The translations under genes and the position numbers were made by a program. Below, one piece after another: positions 1 to 11,634 of a stretch of DNA of 64,000 nt. The stretch is from Marchantia polymorpha subsp. ruderalis (taxonomy: Eukaryota > Streptophyta > Marchantiopsida > Marchantiales > Marchantiaceae): contig AP031351.1 in NCBI GenBank assembly GCA_037833965.1, forward strand, positions 26,610,501 through 26,674,500, read 5' to 3'. Every line of letters starts with the position of its first letter. Position 1 is the stretch's first letter. Under the pieces are notes generated by a model that was not told the DNA's origin, searched no databases, and saw nothing but the letters and a program-made list of their open reading frames with translations.

Positions 1-304
1 GCGCAGGTCGTCGCTGACGGGACGTTCCAACCATTGAACTCGATTCCAGCGCGTGCTAAGACTGCAGATCGAACATCTAGAAGCATGATATGGCAAGAAC
101 AAGAACGAAATGTATAGGTAGCGGGCCCGAATCGAATTTCCGCCTTCGAATACAGGATCCAAATGCAACTCCCTTGTAAAACCAGCCGAAATCTGAACAA
201 TATCATGCGACGATGGGAAACGTAATGCATCTTTCCTTTCGCAAGAATTTGATTTAGTTCTTGCAGGAAACAGGTGCATGAGAAGTGACTCTTGAACCGC
301 TCAG
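1..304 (+). promoter_or_regulatory. Upstream region and 5' leader of the WD40 gene
   Basis: No gene is visible here. A pyrimidine-poor but plausible splice acceptor ending at about 265 (ttagttcttgcag) suggests that a 5' UTR intron ends shortly before the start codon at 305. No clear TATA box was found. The call rests on position only. Confidence 0.3.
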
Positions 305-2351
305 ATGGAGGCCGGGGATGACACAGCAACGGGCGTCATATCTGGAATTTCTGAAACTCCACAACCAGCAGCAGAATACCCTGGCGAGGTGATCAAACCA
401 GCTACGACCCCGACTACAACAAAACGCAGCATCACCGCCAACGTGAACACTCAGAACGCAATTCCGTGGAACAGTTCAGGCAGGATGAGAAACACAATTC
501 TGTCCCCACAAGAGCCTTCAGGCCCGAGAATAGGCAGAGCAAGCAGACGGGAAAGGACCGGCACTCTAGCACCGTCAGACCCCAATTGCATGGACGAGCA
601 TCAACAGCAAAGGCAACGACCGAAGGAATCGGCCTTAGGCCCAACCACGCAGGCCCCGCCCGGCAGTTCGACCGCAACGAGAAATGGCACTCGAGTCGGG
701 CCAAGAAGCTCGCAAATCAGCGTGCGCGTCGTGGCTCAATCGAATTCGATCAAATCCTCACAACCGAACGAGCCCAGGGCGGAAATGGAGCAGTTACAAC
801 TATCGTCGGCGACGAGAGCCAAAATCCAACAGCGGCAGCAGGAGCAGCACCAACGCCAGAGCCGGCAGCAGGCGCCGTCGGTGCCCGGCTCGAGCATCGG
901 GCCGAGGCCGGACGCGATGTGGATTCCGCTAGACGTCCGAGAGGCGAGGAGCAAAGCCATCGCCATGACCAACACCTCGGACCTGTACCTGTGGCGAACG
1001 GGGCCCGCCGACTCGGCGGGCGTGGCGCTGGACCTCTCGGACCGCCCGCTCATGTGCATGAGCGTGAGAGGCACGGAGGCGGCCATCGGCTGCTCCGACC
1101 ACAGCGTCTACACCGTCGACGTCGCCACGGGCAAGAAACTGCGTAACCTGTACAGCAAGAAGTACGGGCACACGGAGTGGGTGACATGCGTCGAGCACCT
1201 GGACGACGGTCGCATCCTGAGTGGCGCGCTCGACAGCAAGCTCTGCCTCTGGGACGCCACGGGCGTACGCTGCGCCGATCTTACGGGCCACGACGGCTCG
1301 ATTTCCGCCGTCAAGGTCATCGACAGCACCTACGCCGTCAGCGCCAGCTACGACAAGACGCTCATGCTCTGGAACCTCAACGGCGCGGGGCGACGGCGCG
1401 GCTCGGGCTTGGGCGCGGTGGGCTGCCTGCAAGGCCACAAAGGCGCGGTGCTGGGGTTCGCGGTGAGCTCGCACGGCGCGCTCATGAGTGGGTCCCGCGA
1501 CGGCGAGGTCTTCTCGTGGGACGCCACGACGGGGCGGGCCGTGCTGCGATGCAAGAACGCGCATCAGGGCCACGTCACGGCGGTGGAATGTCTGCGCGAT
1601 GTGGACTCGGGCAAGCCCGACGAGCCCGCCGAGACCGCCGGCGCGTCGCTGTTCTCGGGCTGCTTGGGGGAGATTTTCGTCACCGGGGGCCAGGACGGCA
1701 TCATTCAAGTCTGGGACATCCGGAATAAAGCTCCCGTGCATACTTTTGCTGTCTCGAGGTGCGCGTGAATGCTCTCGAGTCGTTCGGATCCGAGCGGTTG
1801 TTGCGATGATGCTTGTCGTGCATGTTGCGTTGCGGTCAAGGTCGTTTTGATTTGGCGTTGCTTCGTGGTTCGTCGTTTGCAGGTCTGAGCACGGCAGGGG
1901 AGCTGTGTCGAATATCGGCTTTACCAACATAGGGGCTAGAACTCCGCCGCTCATGATCACGGCCTGCGCTGATAAAATCATCCGAGCCCTGGAGCCGCGC
2001 TCCTCCTTCCGAACCGTGCATACTTTTGCCGAGCACAAGGACTTCATATATAGCCTCCACCTTTGCGGTGCGCCTCCTTTTCCTCTCCACATTTCTTGCA
2101 GATTTCTGTACGTGCTGTGGCGAGGCGTTGATGGACGTCCCAACTAACTCCCTACTGCGGTTGACTCAGGTCCTTTAATGTGGAGTGGGGCGGGCGATGG
2201 CAAGCTGCTCGTTCATGACTTGACAAACGGCAGATGCTTGTATGGGCTCGGAGCCACGAACGACGGAGCTGTGCGGTGTATCTCCCTTGCCGGGCCCAGG
2301 CACCTTGTGATCGCCGGTGATGATGGCAATTGCATGATGTACTCCGTTTGA
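305..2351 (+). CDS. WD40-repeat (beta-propeller) protein
   Basis: Proposed exons are 305-1758, 1883-2067 and 2170-2351, giving 606 residues. The junctions are GT-AG and the frame is kept: an AG/G arginine codon at the first intron and a G/GT glycine codon at the second. The first 204 residues are low-complexity, rich in Gln, Arg, Ser and Pro. From about residue 205 (MWIPLDVREARSK) come seven to eight WD40 units. They are recognisable by GH...W(D/N) patterns such as GHTEWVTCVEHLDDGRILSG and GHDGSISAV, and by strand motifs such as SASYDKTLMLWNL, TGGQDGIIQVWD and GAGDGKLLVHD. The last blade ends at MMYSV and a TGA. WD40 propellers are protein-interaction scaffolds; I see no F-box, zinc finger or catalytic domain, so the pathway is unknown. 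The propeller part of exon 1 is GC-rich. The ATG at 305 opens the longest continuous frame, but a later start inside the disordered region is possible. Confidence 0.86.
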
Positions 2352-4033
2352 AGAGCTATAGCATCGCATCACGCCAAGGGTGCAGATTAACCTCCTCTCA
2401 CCATCTCTCAGAATATCGTAGGACATTGCTCGTTGCGTTACATGTACCCTGCAGTTCCTTTGTCTTTGAACACTCATTACGACGACTCATTGGCAACTGT
2501 CACTCCGTCGACGAACTTTGCCAAAGGCTCTGGATCCCGTGAGTTTAAATCTCGTTCTACTGTGAGATAATCCATATTTCATTCTTCCAGCTTACTTCGC
2601 AACCCAAAAACAGGGCCCACCGCCGTTCTCCAGTTTCGTACGAGTAGCGGAATAGACTCTCTCCAAATGCACCTCAGACGTGCGGTTTGGGCGAAGTCGT
2701 GTAGAGTTAACAATCTCCGACAGGGGTATCGTGAGCTTTATGTCGAAGGGATTTTGCAGATCGTAGAACTAGACGCCAGGTGCCAACTGACGGTAGAATA
2801 TTGAAACGTAACTTCGGTGGAAAAGCGCAAAATGTGAGTGACGTGGATGATGTACACAGTAATTTATGATAAAAAGCAGGTATCAGAAAATGCCCATCTC
2901 GTAGTCAAAATACTGACATTGATCAGCATCCCTCAAATCTTCCTACGTGTGTCTACATGTTGAGCCAAACAATATGGGCCACTGGAGCGAACTTGAAAAA
3001 TGAGGGACGCACATCTGGACGCCTCCTTCCGAGAGAAGCTGGGGCACCAAGGGGGGCAGTAACGGAAGAGAATTGGATATGTGGAGCTAGGATCAAAGGA
3101 GCAACTCAAGACGTGAAGCGGCGGACAAACGAGCAGGAGAGTACCTAATCGAGCAGGCAGAAACACAGGACCCTGAGTAACTGATCCTCTAAAAGAGGTA
3201 TTAACAGAAGGTAAATCTTCATGTAACATTTGCACTCAACGGCCAGCTACAGAGAATTTTCCCACGGGATGGGAGCCTAATAACTAGCTGGAAAAACTCC
3301 ACGTCTCTCGATGTCTCAACTGGCGAGAACAGCAGAACCTTAGCAGCAGTCCATGCTGATCGTTCCCGAGTGCGAGGTGAAAGAGTACACCCGCACTGCA
3401 GTAAGCTTGCAGAGAGAACTACGGACCTGTCCAGTGCATTTCGCAGCCACCTAGACTCTCCGGTCGACGGAGATGGAAATGGAAACTCAACCTCGTACGC
3501 GCCGCAGGACTCGCAGTTCGTTCAGCACAGGAAGGTTCGAATCCCCTAGATCACTCGATCGCATGATGATATAGGGTCGAAATGACCTGATGAACGGTGA
3601 CTCAAAATGCCATGGCACAGACCTCGTGAGAAATGTACAACTCAGACTCTGCCACTCTCTTTCGATCCAGCTCAAGCTGGTAAACATCTGATTCGGCCAC
3701 ACTCGGACAGGAAGGTGGCAAAATGAACGATGCAGAGAAAGGACTTGCTTCCCAACCTTCGAGAATCTCAATTCTGCTCGTCACGAAGAAGACCTGGGAC
3801 GGATGCTGAGGACGGATTTCTTCAACCCCTAATCCTACTTTCACCTCTACTCCTCTCGGAGCGTGAACTGCACATCTCAAATGATACACATCACCTTCCT
3901 CCTCGAAGCAGAAGGTGACTTCGGGTGTTCGGAGACAGCGGGACGTCATCTTCCTGTGACCATGCCCAATAATATACACAATTTCGTAAGGCGGCTACGT
4001 ACTGCACAAAAGTTGTCAGGAGTGATGGTGAGA
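2352..4033. other. Convergent 3' regions between WD40 gene and SnRK1 beta gene
   Basis: The two flanking genes face each other, so this 1.7 kb should hold both 3' UTRs. Several open frames of about 100 codons occur on the minus strand (2933-3235, 3487-3771, 3602-3979). They show no recognisable domain and no conserved start context. I see no RNA gene or repeat. Confidence 0.4.
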
Positions 4034-7000
4034 TTACTTGTGCACGGGCTTGTATAAGGCGACCGTGACGTATTTTGATCGGTAGCGATGGGTTAACCCG
4101 AGAGCCAGCACCGAGCGCAGATTCTTGCCTTTCTCCACGTACAGATGGTTGAGCGTCACGTGCTGTGGACGAGGCAGAGCGCCGGACGTCTCTTCGAGCG
4201 GAGGAACATTCAGAAGGGTCAGGTGCAAGTGCGAGGGTAGAATGGGCGGCTCCTTGGAGAAGTCCTCTGGAGTCGGGAAGGTGTCGTTGTAGCTGGAAGT
4301 CGGGGACTGCGGTGGTTCGAACCCGGCTACGCTGTCCAAATTCTCTGGAACGTAATCCTGCACACGTCGTCCACGAGAGCACATCAGTTTCTCCGTCCAC
4401 GATCGGAATGTCCAGCCCACGTTTCTCTCGGCAGATTTCCGGAGTAAAAGCAGACGCTGAACTAATGTGCGCTAGAAACCTTCCTACGAGTAGGACTCGC
4501 CTGTGCTATCTCTACATGAAGTCCAGCAGCGTTCGAGCAGCATCAATAGACTCTCCTCAAATTCACAACATTAGGTGCCCTCGAATCTACTTCGTGTACA
4601 GAACTAAACAAAGCCCTGGTAAGATGTCTTTTCTTTCCTTCGCTCAATTCTTTCGTTCTTGGCCGAGTCTCGTCTCAAAAAAGGAAAACCTGAGGTCATC
4701 AAGAGGTCCTTTGCGCTAGTATCAAGAATAGTCTTATTAGAATAGGAACTGACCTGCACATCGAGCACGTTGTTGACCTTCGACAGCACCTCGTGTGGAT
4801 AGTTCCAGTCTTTATCCAGAATAATTCTGTACTGATAGACTCCAGACTGAAGGATCTTGACAATTGTGAAATCTTTTCCCGCCTTTTGCAGCGGCTCCCT
4901 GTATTCCGGGACAACGTACACAAACCAATGTTCAGAAATGCGTTCACAAACCAATGTTCGCATGCTGTACAAAACTGTTTGTCTCAACCTTCTAGCCCGC
5001 ATCTTGACACAATTGTAATCTTCGGGTCTCGACGCATAATTCCGACTGAATCAACAACTGCCCGTCGGTCGAAAGAGACATCAAACAATAGCCAACGTCA
5101 ACCTGCTTGATGACAAAAGCACTCATCCGAAGGTGAAATTTCATCTAAGGAGTACAAAAGAGTACAGCCATTCGGACTCCCTGTCAAGGCCTCTAATTCT
5201 CGAAACAAGCACACATCACGGCAATCCGCAAGGGAATACGCTGTATACGCAGGATGGCCAAGTTCGTGGCAAATTTCAGGGCGGTTCTTTAGCTCTCATC
5301 GCAACGACATGCACGAATTGGCCGATCCACAAAATTCAGAACTGGCACTCCACGTCAAGACGACGTCGCAGCACGTGCATAAGAACACGCGAGAGCTACA
5401 AGAGCACGCGGCAAACCAAACGACAGCCAAATGCGAGGGGAAATGTGGAAAGTGTTGACCTTGTAGTCCAATTGTCCCACGATCCTTCGACGGCCACATT
5501 GTTTCCCCCGTGGCTCCACACTATCATGGTCGGAATTCCTCTCTCCTGTTGCATCATCTCATGCCCATGGTGTTCATACATGCCTGGTTGATAAGGCCCC
5601 AATGTGAATTCGTCGGCTTTGGCAATGGGGACCATTGGTATCTACAAACCAAACATGAATCAACAGCTCAGATCGTGTCACACAAAGCAACGGCGACGTC
5701 AAACCAACAGACCGAGCCCTGAACACATCAGAAAGGCAGGCCCGGCCGGCTCGAGAAAATGACAAGGAACACTACCGAAGGTTCTTCTGTGGCTGAAATC
5801 CAAGTTTCTCGGAGGGAACTCGTCACTCGGGTGGGGGACGACAGCCTTGATCCAGCTCAAGCCTCAGGGGGGGGCGTTGCTTGCAAGTGTCATAGATACT
5901 TGCAGCTCTGAGCGATTTCTATGGTGCAAGTGTATCTTCGTAACAACCGACTCGACCCTATCCCGTAAGTCTGACTCGAAGGAGGGGCAACGTTAACGTC
6001 GATTGAACGCTTGGGAAGTCGGCAGAAATCAAAGCTGGGAAAACAAGGGAGATGATGGGGACTCTGCAATCGAGAGGGAGAGACTTATTCGCGGGTTTGA
6101 TGGTAATTGGTGCAATCATTCCGTCAGTCAGTCAGTCAAGGTCGGCGAGGAGAATGGCAGCAGTAGCCAACCTTCATATTCGTCGCTAAAAGATCTTCAG
6201 GGATGAGAAAATCATTATAACATAGTTCCATGTTCGCTCGTTCCTTCGAGAGGAGGAAGGAGACGACCCTAAGAACCTTCCTTCAGAGTGATTAGAACTC
6301 CTACTTCGGCTCCCTCTTTACGACGGCTGGAAAATTCGATGACTCAAGTCCAAGAATAATCCACTTGTGACTGACTTTCCACAGAAACGATACGACCTAC
6401 GGAATCACTGAAGGTCTCTCGTCTGGCACTCTGTCAGTCTGTGTGTCTAAGCTGCAGGCCAGACTTGTTTCTTTTCCTCTCCTAAAACCAGCGGGCACAG
6501 TTGCCAATTTCGGAACAGTAGAGGTGGTAGTGGCTTCAAAGTCTACGTTCCATGCCCGCGGAATCGGTGAAGTGGATTCTGCAATCCGAATCAGAGCAAA
6601 ATGCTTCAGGCAGAATTGCTCTGCGGGATGATGATCTACAAATTCAGCTCTGACGACGAAGATCGAGAGGACGGCGAACGAGGAACACTTGGAGAGGCGG
6701 GAATGGGGCTGTCTAATTCCCACCTCTGAAAGTCGAGACGATCCCCGGAGCAGCAAGAGAAGGGCAAGAAGGAGAGGGCCAGGAGGGGGAGGGAGGGAGG
6801 AAGGTCAGAGGAGGAGGATGAGGAGGAGGAGGAGGAGCGATGGAGAAGAGGGACGATGCGGTGGCAAGCCATATACCTGCGGGGTGAACATCAGAGGAGA
6901 GCGCGAGACACTACTAGGGCTATCTGGAGGACTCTGCAGCATACTCTCGCCGTAAGCCATCGCCCCTAATCGACCGGGATCCCCACCGTGGACAGACTGT

Positions 7001-7080
7001 CCAGCGGCTCCATGCGAATTGGGTACACCTGGATCGATCCCTGAATGTTCCTTCGGACTTCTCACGTTTGTGTTCCCCAT
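4034..7080 (-). CDS. SnRK1 (plant AMPK) beta subunit with CBM48 and ASC domains
   Basis: Minus-strand exons are 7080-6877, 5641-5460, 4898-4754 and 4357-4034. They give 284 residues, close to the usual length of plant AKIN-beta proteins. It begins MGNTNVRSP, a classical N-myristoylation context that would tether the kinase to membranes. Exon 2 carries a CBM48 carbohydrate-binding module (IPTMIVWSHGGNNVAVEGSW then DNW, residues 104-126). Exon 3 continues it with DFTIVKILQSGVYQYR. Exon 4 is the C-terminal ASC (KIS-interaction) domain: DYVPENLDSVAGFEPP, ALPRPQHVTLNHLYVEKGK, YVTVALYKPVHK. The beta subunit scaffolds the alpha kinase and gamma subunits in energy-stress signalling. The second half of the CBM48, between DKDW and NNVLDVQ, is about six residues shorter than I expect. 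Intron 1 is long (about 1.2 kb). A good acceptor (tttcttacag, near 7100) just upstream of the ATG points to a 5' UTR intron. Confidence 0.93.
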
Positions 7081-8990
7081 TGCTACAGCTTGGTATAAAT
7101 CTGTAAGAAAATCTGGAAGAACCCAATCCGCCACTTTGGGTGACTGAGATCACCACCCCGCCCAAATGCCAGGCGATCCAAACGGCCAGCCAGCCAGCCA
7201 CCAGCCAAGCCAAGCCAATCACTGCACAGCAACGCCCAGCCCAGCCCCGCCAGCAAGCAAGCACCCCACAGGCGGCTCGGGTCACAAAACAAGAGGTGCA
7301 AGAAGAGAAAGCGTAACAAGGAGAGGCAGAGGAAGAACAAGAACAAGCACAAGAGGAGGAGGAGGGGGAGGATGGACAAGGTGAGGGAGCTGATGGTGAA
7401 GTGCAGCAGCGCAGAAAGAACTCGAAGGAGGATCAAGACGCCTCATCTATGTGAGTGAGTATCTATCTATCTCTCTATCTATCTATCTATCTGTCTATCA
7501 GCTCCATCAACCACCAACAGACACAGAACATGGAGATGCACAATACAACCCCCCGCCACCACCACCACCGATTTCGGGTACCCGTGAATAAAGGCCAATT
7601 AAAAAATTGAAACCAAATAAAATCTATTAAACTATAACACGCCTCGTCGTCGTCATACAAATCGAACGGCACCACCACCCAACTCCCAACTCCCTAGTAG
7701 GTAGCCCGCACAATCACATCCTCAGTCCCGTCTCCTCTCTTGTCCTATTTTCTGTAACCGACCGACACGCTGCTCGTCCTCCCTCCTTGCCTCCCTCCCT
7801 CTCTCTTTCTCTCTCCCTCCCTCCCTCCCTCCTATCTCACGAAAAAAAAACTGCTGCTGCCCTTCTCCCTCAATCTCGAGCTTGCTTCCTCCCTTCTTCC
7901 CCGCTCCTCCTCCTCCTCCTCCTTGTCAATGTCCTCGTCGCTTTAAAATCCAGCGAAGTCTTCTCTCCTCCGCTGCCGCACAAGCGAACATCCATCCCAT
8001 GTTGCTCAATCACGCCCCTACCTCTCCCTCTCTCTCTCACTCTCGCTCTCTCTCTCTCTCTCTCAGAGACTCAAGCGCTCACTGAACTGGACTCCGCTCC
8101 AATCCAATCCAATCCAGTCCGGTCCGACGCTCTTGCATCGATATGAACCCTCCCCTCTTCTCGGCGCACTACGCTACGCATCCCCAGCCTCGGCAGCTAT
8201 GGTTTCCTCCTTCGCTCGCTTGATGATCCCTCGCTCGCTGTTGCTGCTGTTGCTGCAGCAGCACCAGATGCTGGCTGCAGTTGATGCTCAGAAGGAGGTG
8301 GATGGTGCGGAACGAGGCTTCGCTTTGCTGCTCCTGCTCCAGACCAAGTCTGGCCCCGAATCTCAGCCGATTCATTACTCCGCTCGCTTTCTCTCGAGAG
8401 CTCACTCATGCCCCCAACAGGAAAGCTCCAACAGAGGCCGCTGAGACGCGAGTCGAGGGGAGGGAGGGGAGCGAAGCAAGGAAAAAGCAAGGGCCCAGAG
8501 CTGCTGCTGAGCTGAGCGGAGCACAGAGTGCTGCCCTCCCCCTCGCCTCGGGTTGGCCCTCCCCTCCCCTCTTCCTCCTCCTCCCCCTATTCGGGCACCA
8601 GCAGACGACGTACTTTCTTCGTGTTCCTCGCACGGCGAGCGTCGGGCCGGTCGAGGTGGGGCAGGGCGTCAACCGTCCGTTGCCTTCCTGCCCTCGGCTC
8701 GGCTCGGCTCGGGCAGGGCAGGGCAGGGCTCGCTCGGCCCGCTCCTCCTCCCTTCCCTGCCTCCCCTCCCCTCCCCTCCCCTCCCGTCGTCCGCTTGCAG
8801 TTCTCGTCCCGCAGCGGTCGCTTTTCCCCCTTTAAGTCTCGGCTCGGCCTGGCCTTTTCGTTTGTCGCGAAGCTAGATTCTCTGCGCCACCGCGCCCGGC
8901 CGCTCGATTCCATGGAGATGTGTTTTGGACCTCCCACGTCGTGGGTATCGAGAGCACCTCGCCAAAGTAGCTGCATAGCCTCTCTCTAGG
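7081..8990 (-). promoter_or_regulatory. Low-complexity 5' leader/promoter region of the SnRK1 beta gene
   Basis: This 1.9 kb precedes the SnRK1 beta start on the minus strand. It is packed with short tandem repeats: CAGCC-type repeats at about 7180-7215, (TATC)n at about 7457-7500, (CTCC)n and CT runs at about 7783-7833 and 8020-8065, GCT repeats at about 8233-8262, and CGGCT/CAGGG runs at about 8695-8730. CT/GA-rich leaders are common around plant transcription starts. The open frames here are by-products of these repeats. The transcription start cannot be placed from sequence alone. Confidence 0.4.
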
Positions 8991-10330
8991 GCCGAGTGCA
9001 ACGGGTTTGCTCCCTTTTGTGTTCATTTCGAGATTTTTCCGCTTTATTTGACTCCTTTTTTTGGCATCTTCTTGTTTTCTCCATTTTCGTTCTACATGCA
9101 GGAACCATTTATCACGAATGGCAATCTGATTTTTTTATTCAACCTTCATCATTTTAGTAATAATGCACAGGTCAGATGCTGGGGACATCCTAAATGACTG
9201 TTTTCTACTTTCTGGGAAACAAACAAGTGACTCTTCTTTTTCTCCTCGGCTCGCTGCGTTGACTCTTTTCCATGGAGTCAATAATAATAACCCTTTGTTT
9301 GGTCATTACGCTAGAAAGTAAGCAATCTATGCTGAAAGTATGGCAAGATCCTTCGAGCTTTGCATCAAACCAAAGTGGGCTGTGTCTCAATACCATCGCA
9401 AATATCAAACATGCTATGTCGGTCATTGGGCATACTACATGAGCATAGTAGGAATGAACATCACCTGATGATATTGATATCCTCTAGATTGTCCTACATG
9501 TACATCTTGCTTTGCAAAATTTGTACAGTAAACTCGAGAGTGAATCCCGTGTTGCCAAGTATGATAGGCTTTCTCTTACTCTTTCAAGCACAGGTTACAA
9601 TAATTTTTTCCAAACTCTCCAACTTACAACCTTTAAGACCAAGGTGATAAGTTGAATACATGCTTTGAAACCTTGGCTCTTGTATGCACGTTCATAGCCC
9701 ACACATAATGCGTTTTGGAGTCGAACAATATCTCTCTTCGTTTTATTCTTCAATAAGAGGTGTAATGGTTCAACCTCTTGCGTCATAATAACATCACAGA
9801 TGTAATCATGAGTTGTTAATACCGTTAAGTCAAGCAATTTCATTGCAAATCATACCCGTGATTGTTTTAAGTTATATTTTCTATTGTATGTCACCACATT
9901 TGGAATGAGTAGGTAGCCTTTTCCCGTGAAAAATGCACAAAGTCTTATCTATCTATGATCAATCCAACTCTCTTATGTACTTCACCAATTTTATAACGAG
10001 TAGGTAGACTTTCTCCGTGAAAAATGCACATAGTCTGATCTATCTATGATCAATCCAACGAAATAACTTACAAGCAAATGTATAAACAAATTTCTTGAGA
10101 CAGAATCAAAGAATTTAGCTCTAATGATGAAATCCAACTCATCCATGGTTTCCTGTATCAGAGGTTTTCAAGCTTAATTTGAAGTAATTTCATATATGAT
10201 TTTTGTTAGATAGATAAATGCATCCACATATAATAATATAAATAATGTAACAATTGGTAAATATGAATATCACATTCTTTATTTGGTTGAAAACAAATTT
10301 TACATGAAGATCTTTAACAAGTATTTTATG
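8991..10330. other. Intergenic AT-rich stretch, no gene recognised
   Basis: Composition falls steadily toward the retrotransposon. The only clear structure is a diverged direct repeat at 9907-10060, listed separately. No conserved protein or RNA gene was found. Confidence 0.4.
9907..10060. repeat. Two diverged direct repeats, about 63 bp each
   Basis: A segment at 9907-9969 recurs at 9998-10060 (91-bp offset). Both contain gagtaggtag, then ccgtgaaaaatgcaca, then atctatctatgatcaatcca. Differences are mostly single-base. The origin is unknown; it may be a relic of a mobile element. Confidence 0.75.
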
Positions 10331-10335
10331 TATGT
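10331..10335. other. Target-site duplication, left
   Basis: The five bases tatgt directly precede the left LTR and recur directly after the right LTR at 18271-18275. Five bases is the usual duplication length for Ty1/copia integration. Confidence 0.8.
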
Positions 10336-10614
10336 TATAAACGTTAAAACTCAGAACCGTCACACCGACACCAGAGTCACACCAACACGAGTTACACGAG
10401 AGTATAACGTGGTTCAACCTCAAGGGCTACGTCCACGGGAAGAAGAGCACTAGAGAGTTTACTGCTAGAATGCTTGAAGTGATCATCTTCTGATCACCCT
10501 CAGGGTATATATACCCGAGGTAGTCAAATACTTTAAACTATAAATAGCTACATAAGCGGTTAACCTTAGTTAACTAACCTTGGTTAACTCCTTAACTAGA
10601 GTTAACTTCAACAA
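10336..10614 (-). repeat. Copia 3' LTR (left on the plus strand)
   Basis: It matches the right LTR along its length. On the element's strand it begins TGTTGAAGTT, but its last bases are TATA instead of TACA, a terminal mutation. It contains several gttaac palindromes near the 10560-10610 end and a tatatata box near 10505-10515. Confidence 0.9.
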
Positions 10615-11134
10615 TCTCGCCCTTAACTCGTGTTAAGGAGTCTCAGTAACCTCTCTAACCTATATTATTACTCAAGGGAAAGTTCTAGACAGAATCATGA
10701 CTTAAGGTCTCTCTTTAAAAGAGAGTTAACATGATAGGGTAATAATATACAGAGGTAACTCAACAATCTCACCTTTACTCACGTCAAGGAATTTCAGTCA
10801 CCTCTCTAACCTATATTATTACTCTCATATCAAGATAGAGTAATAATATACATAAGTAACTCAACAATCTCACCTTAATTCATGTCAAGGAATTTCAGTC
10901 ACCTCTCTAACCTATATTATTATTTTCATATCAAGATAAAGTAATAATATACAGAGTTAACTTAACAATCTCACCTTAACTCATGTTAAGGAATTTTAGT
11001 CATCTCTCTAACGTATATTATTACTCAGCGGGAAGTTCTATACAGAAACCTATCACAAGGTCCCTCTTTAAACAAAAGTTAACTAAAACTAAGCCGCAGC
11101 CATAAGAGTATAGAGTAACAATATATAAAGGTAA
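10610..11134 (-). repeat. Four-copy tandem array of polypurine-tract/hairpin modules
   Basis: Units begin near 10610, 10761, 10862 and 10962. Each starts (c/t)aacaatctc(a/g)cc, which on the element strand is the purine tract plus LTR junction motif. Each continues through acctctctaac and tatattatta, and three of the four end in a reverse-complement arm. In unit 2 the arms tatattattactct (10812-10825) and agagtaataatata (10837-10850) are perfect. Units 2 and 3 are about 101 bp; units 1 and 4 carry an extra middle section (gggaagttcta...). Confidence 0.85.
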
Positions 11135-11554
11135 CTAAGAACCATATCTCTCGTGATCCCTATGCACAACTTGCATAGTAGCACAGTGTCGGCTGAAACT
11201 CTCCAAAGGAATAACTTTGGTCAATGCATCCGCTGGATTGAGTTTACCGTCAATCTTGACTAGCTCAATTGTTTTATCAGACACTGCTTGTCTAATAAAG
11301 TGATACCTGATGTCGATGTGTTTCACTCTGCTATCCATGACTTGGTTCGCAACCAAATGTAAAGCACTATGGCTATCACAATGAAGATTGACCACGCCTT
11401 GTGTTAGTCCAATCTCCATGATAAGTTTATCTAACCAAATAGCTTCCTTTGCCGCTTCTGCTGCTGCCACGTACTCAGATTCTGTTGTTGACTGAGCTAC
11501 GCACTTTTGCAAGGTAGATCTCCAACTAATGCTTCCGCCGCCAAGTGTAAACAC
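11135..11554 (-). pseudogene. Copia RNase H domain remnant
   Basis: A 139-codon open stretch encodes SWRSTLQKCVAQSTTESEYV and AAAEAAKEAIWLDKL, followed by VKHIDIRYHFIRQ, hallmark copia RNase H segments. It ends just before the tandem modules. It is part of the broken pol gene and is not independently expressed. Confidence 0.9.
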
Positions 11555-11634
11555 ATATCAAGTTGTAGATCTACTCTTGTCTAAATCTTGTCCGTAGTCA
11601 GCATCAACGTAGCCAAATAAGTACTTGGCATTGT

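Noticed and set aside
929..2143. A 404-codon open frame on the minus strand opposite the WD40 gene
   Set aside because: It is antisense to GC-rich WD40 coding sequence, spans its introns, has Ala/Val/His/Arg-biased composition and no domain. It is a shadow of the real gene.
3602..3979. 125-codon minus-strand frame downstream of the SnRK1 beta stop
   Set aside because: It follows an in-frame stop of the real gene, has no known domain and probably lies in the 3' UTR.
6397..6756. 119-codon minus-strand frame
   Set aside because: It lies within intron 1 of the SnRK1 beta gene; splice sites on both sides give a consistent family protein without it.
8281..8989. Overlapping long frames in the SnRK1 beta leader
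   Set aside because: They arise from CT-, GCT- and GGA-type simple repeats; products are low-complexity and conflict on both strands.
10610..11134. CRISPR-like array of spaced repeats
   Set aside because: The repeats are contiguous and diverged, belong to the copia 3' end, and the genome is eukaryotic.
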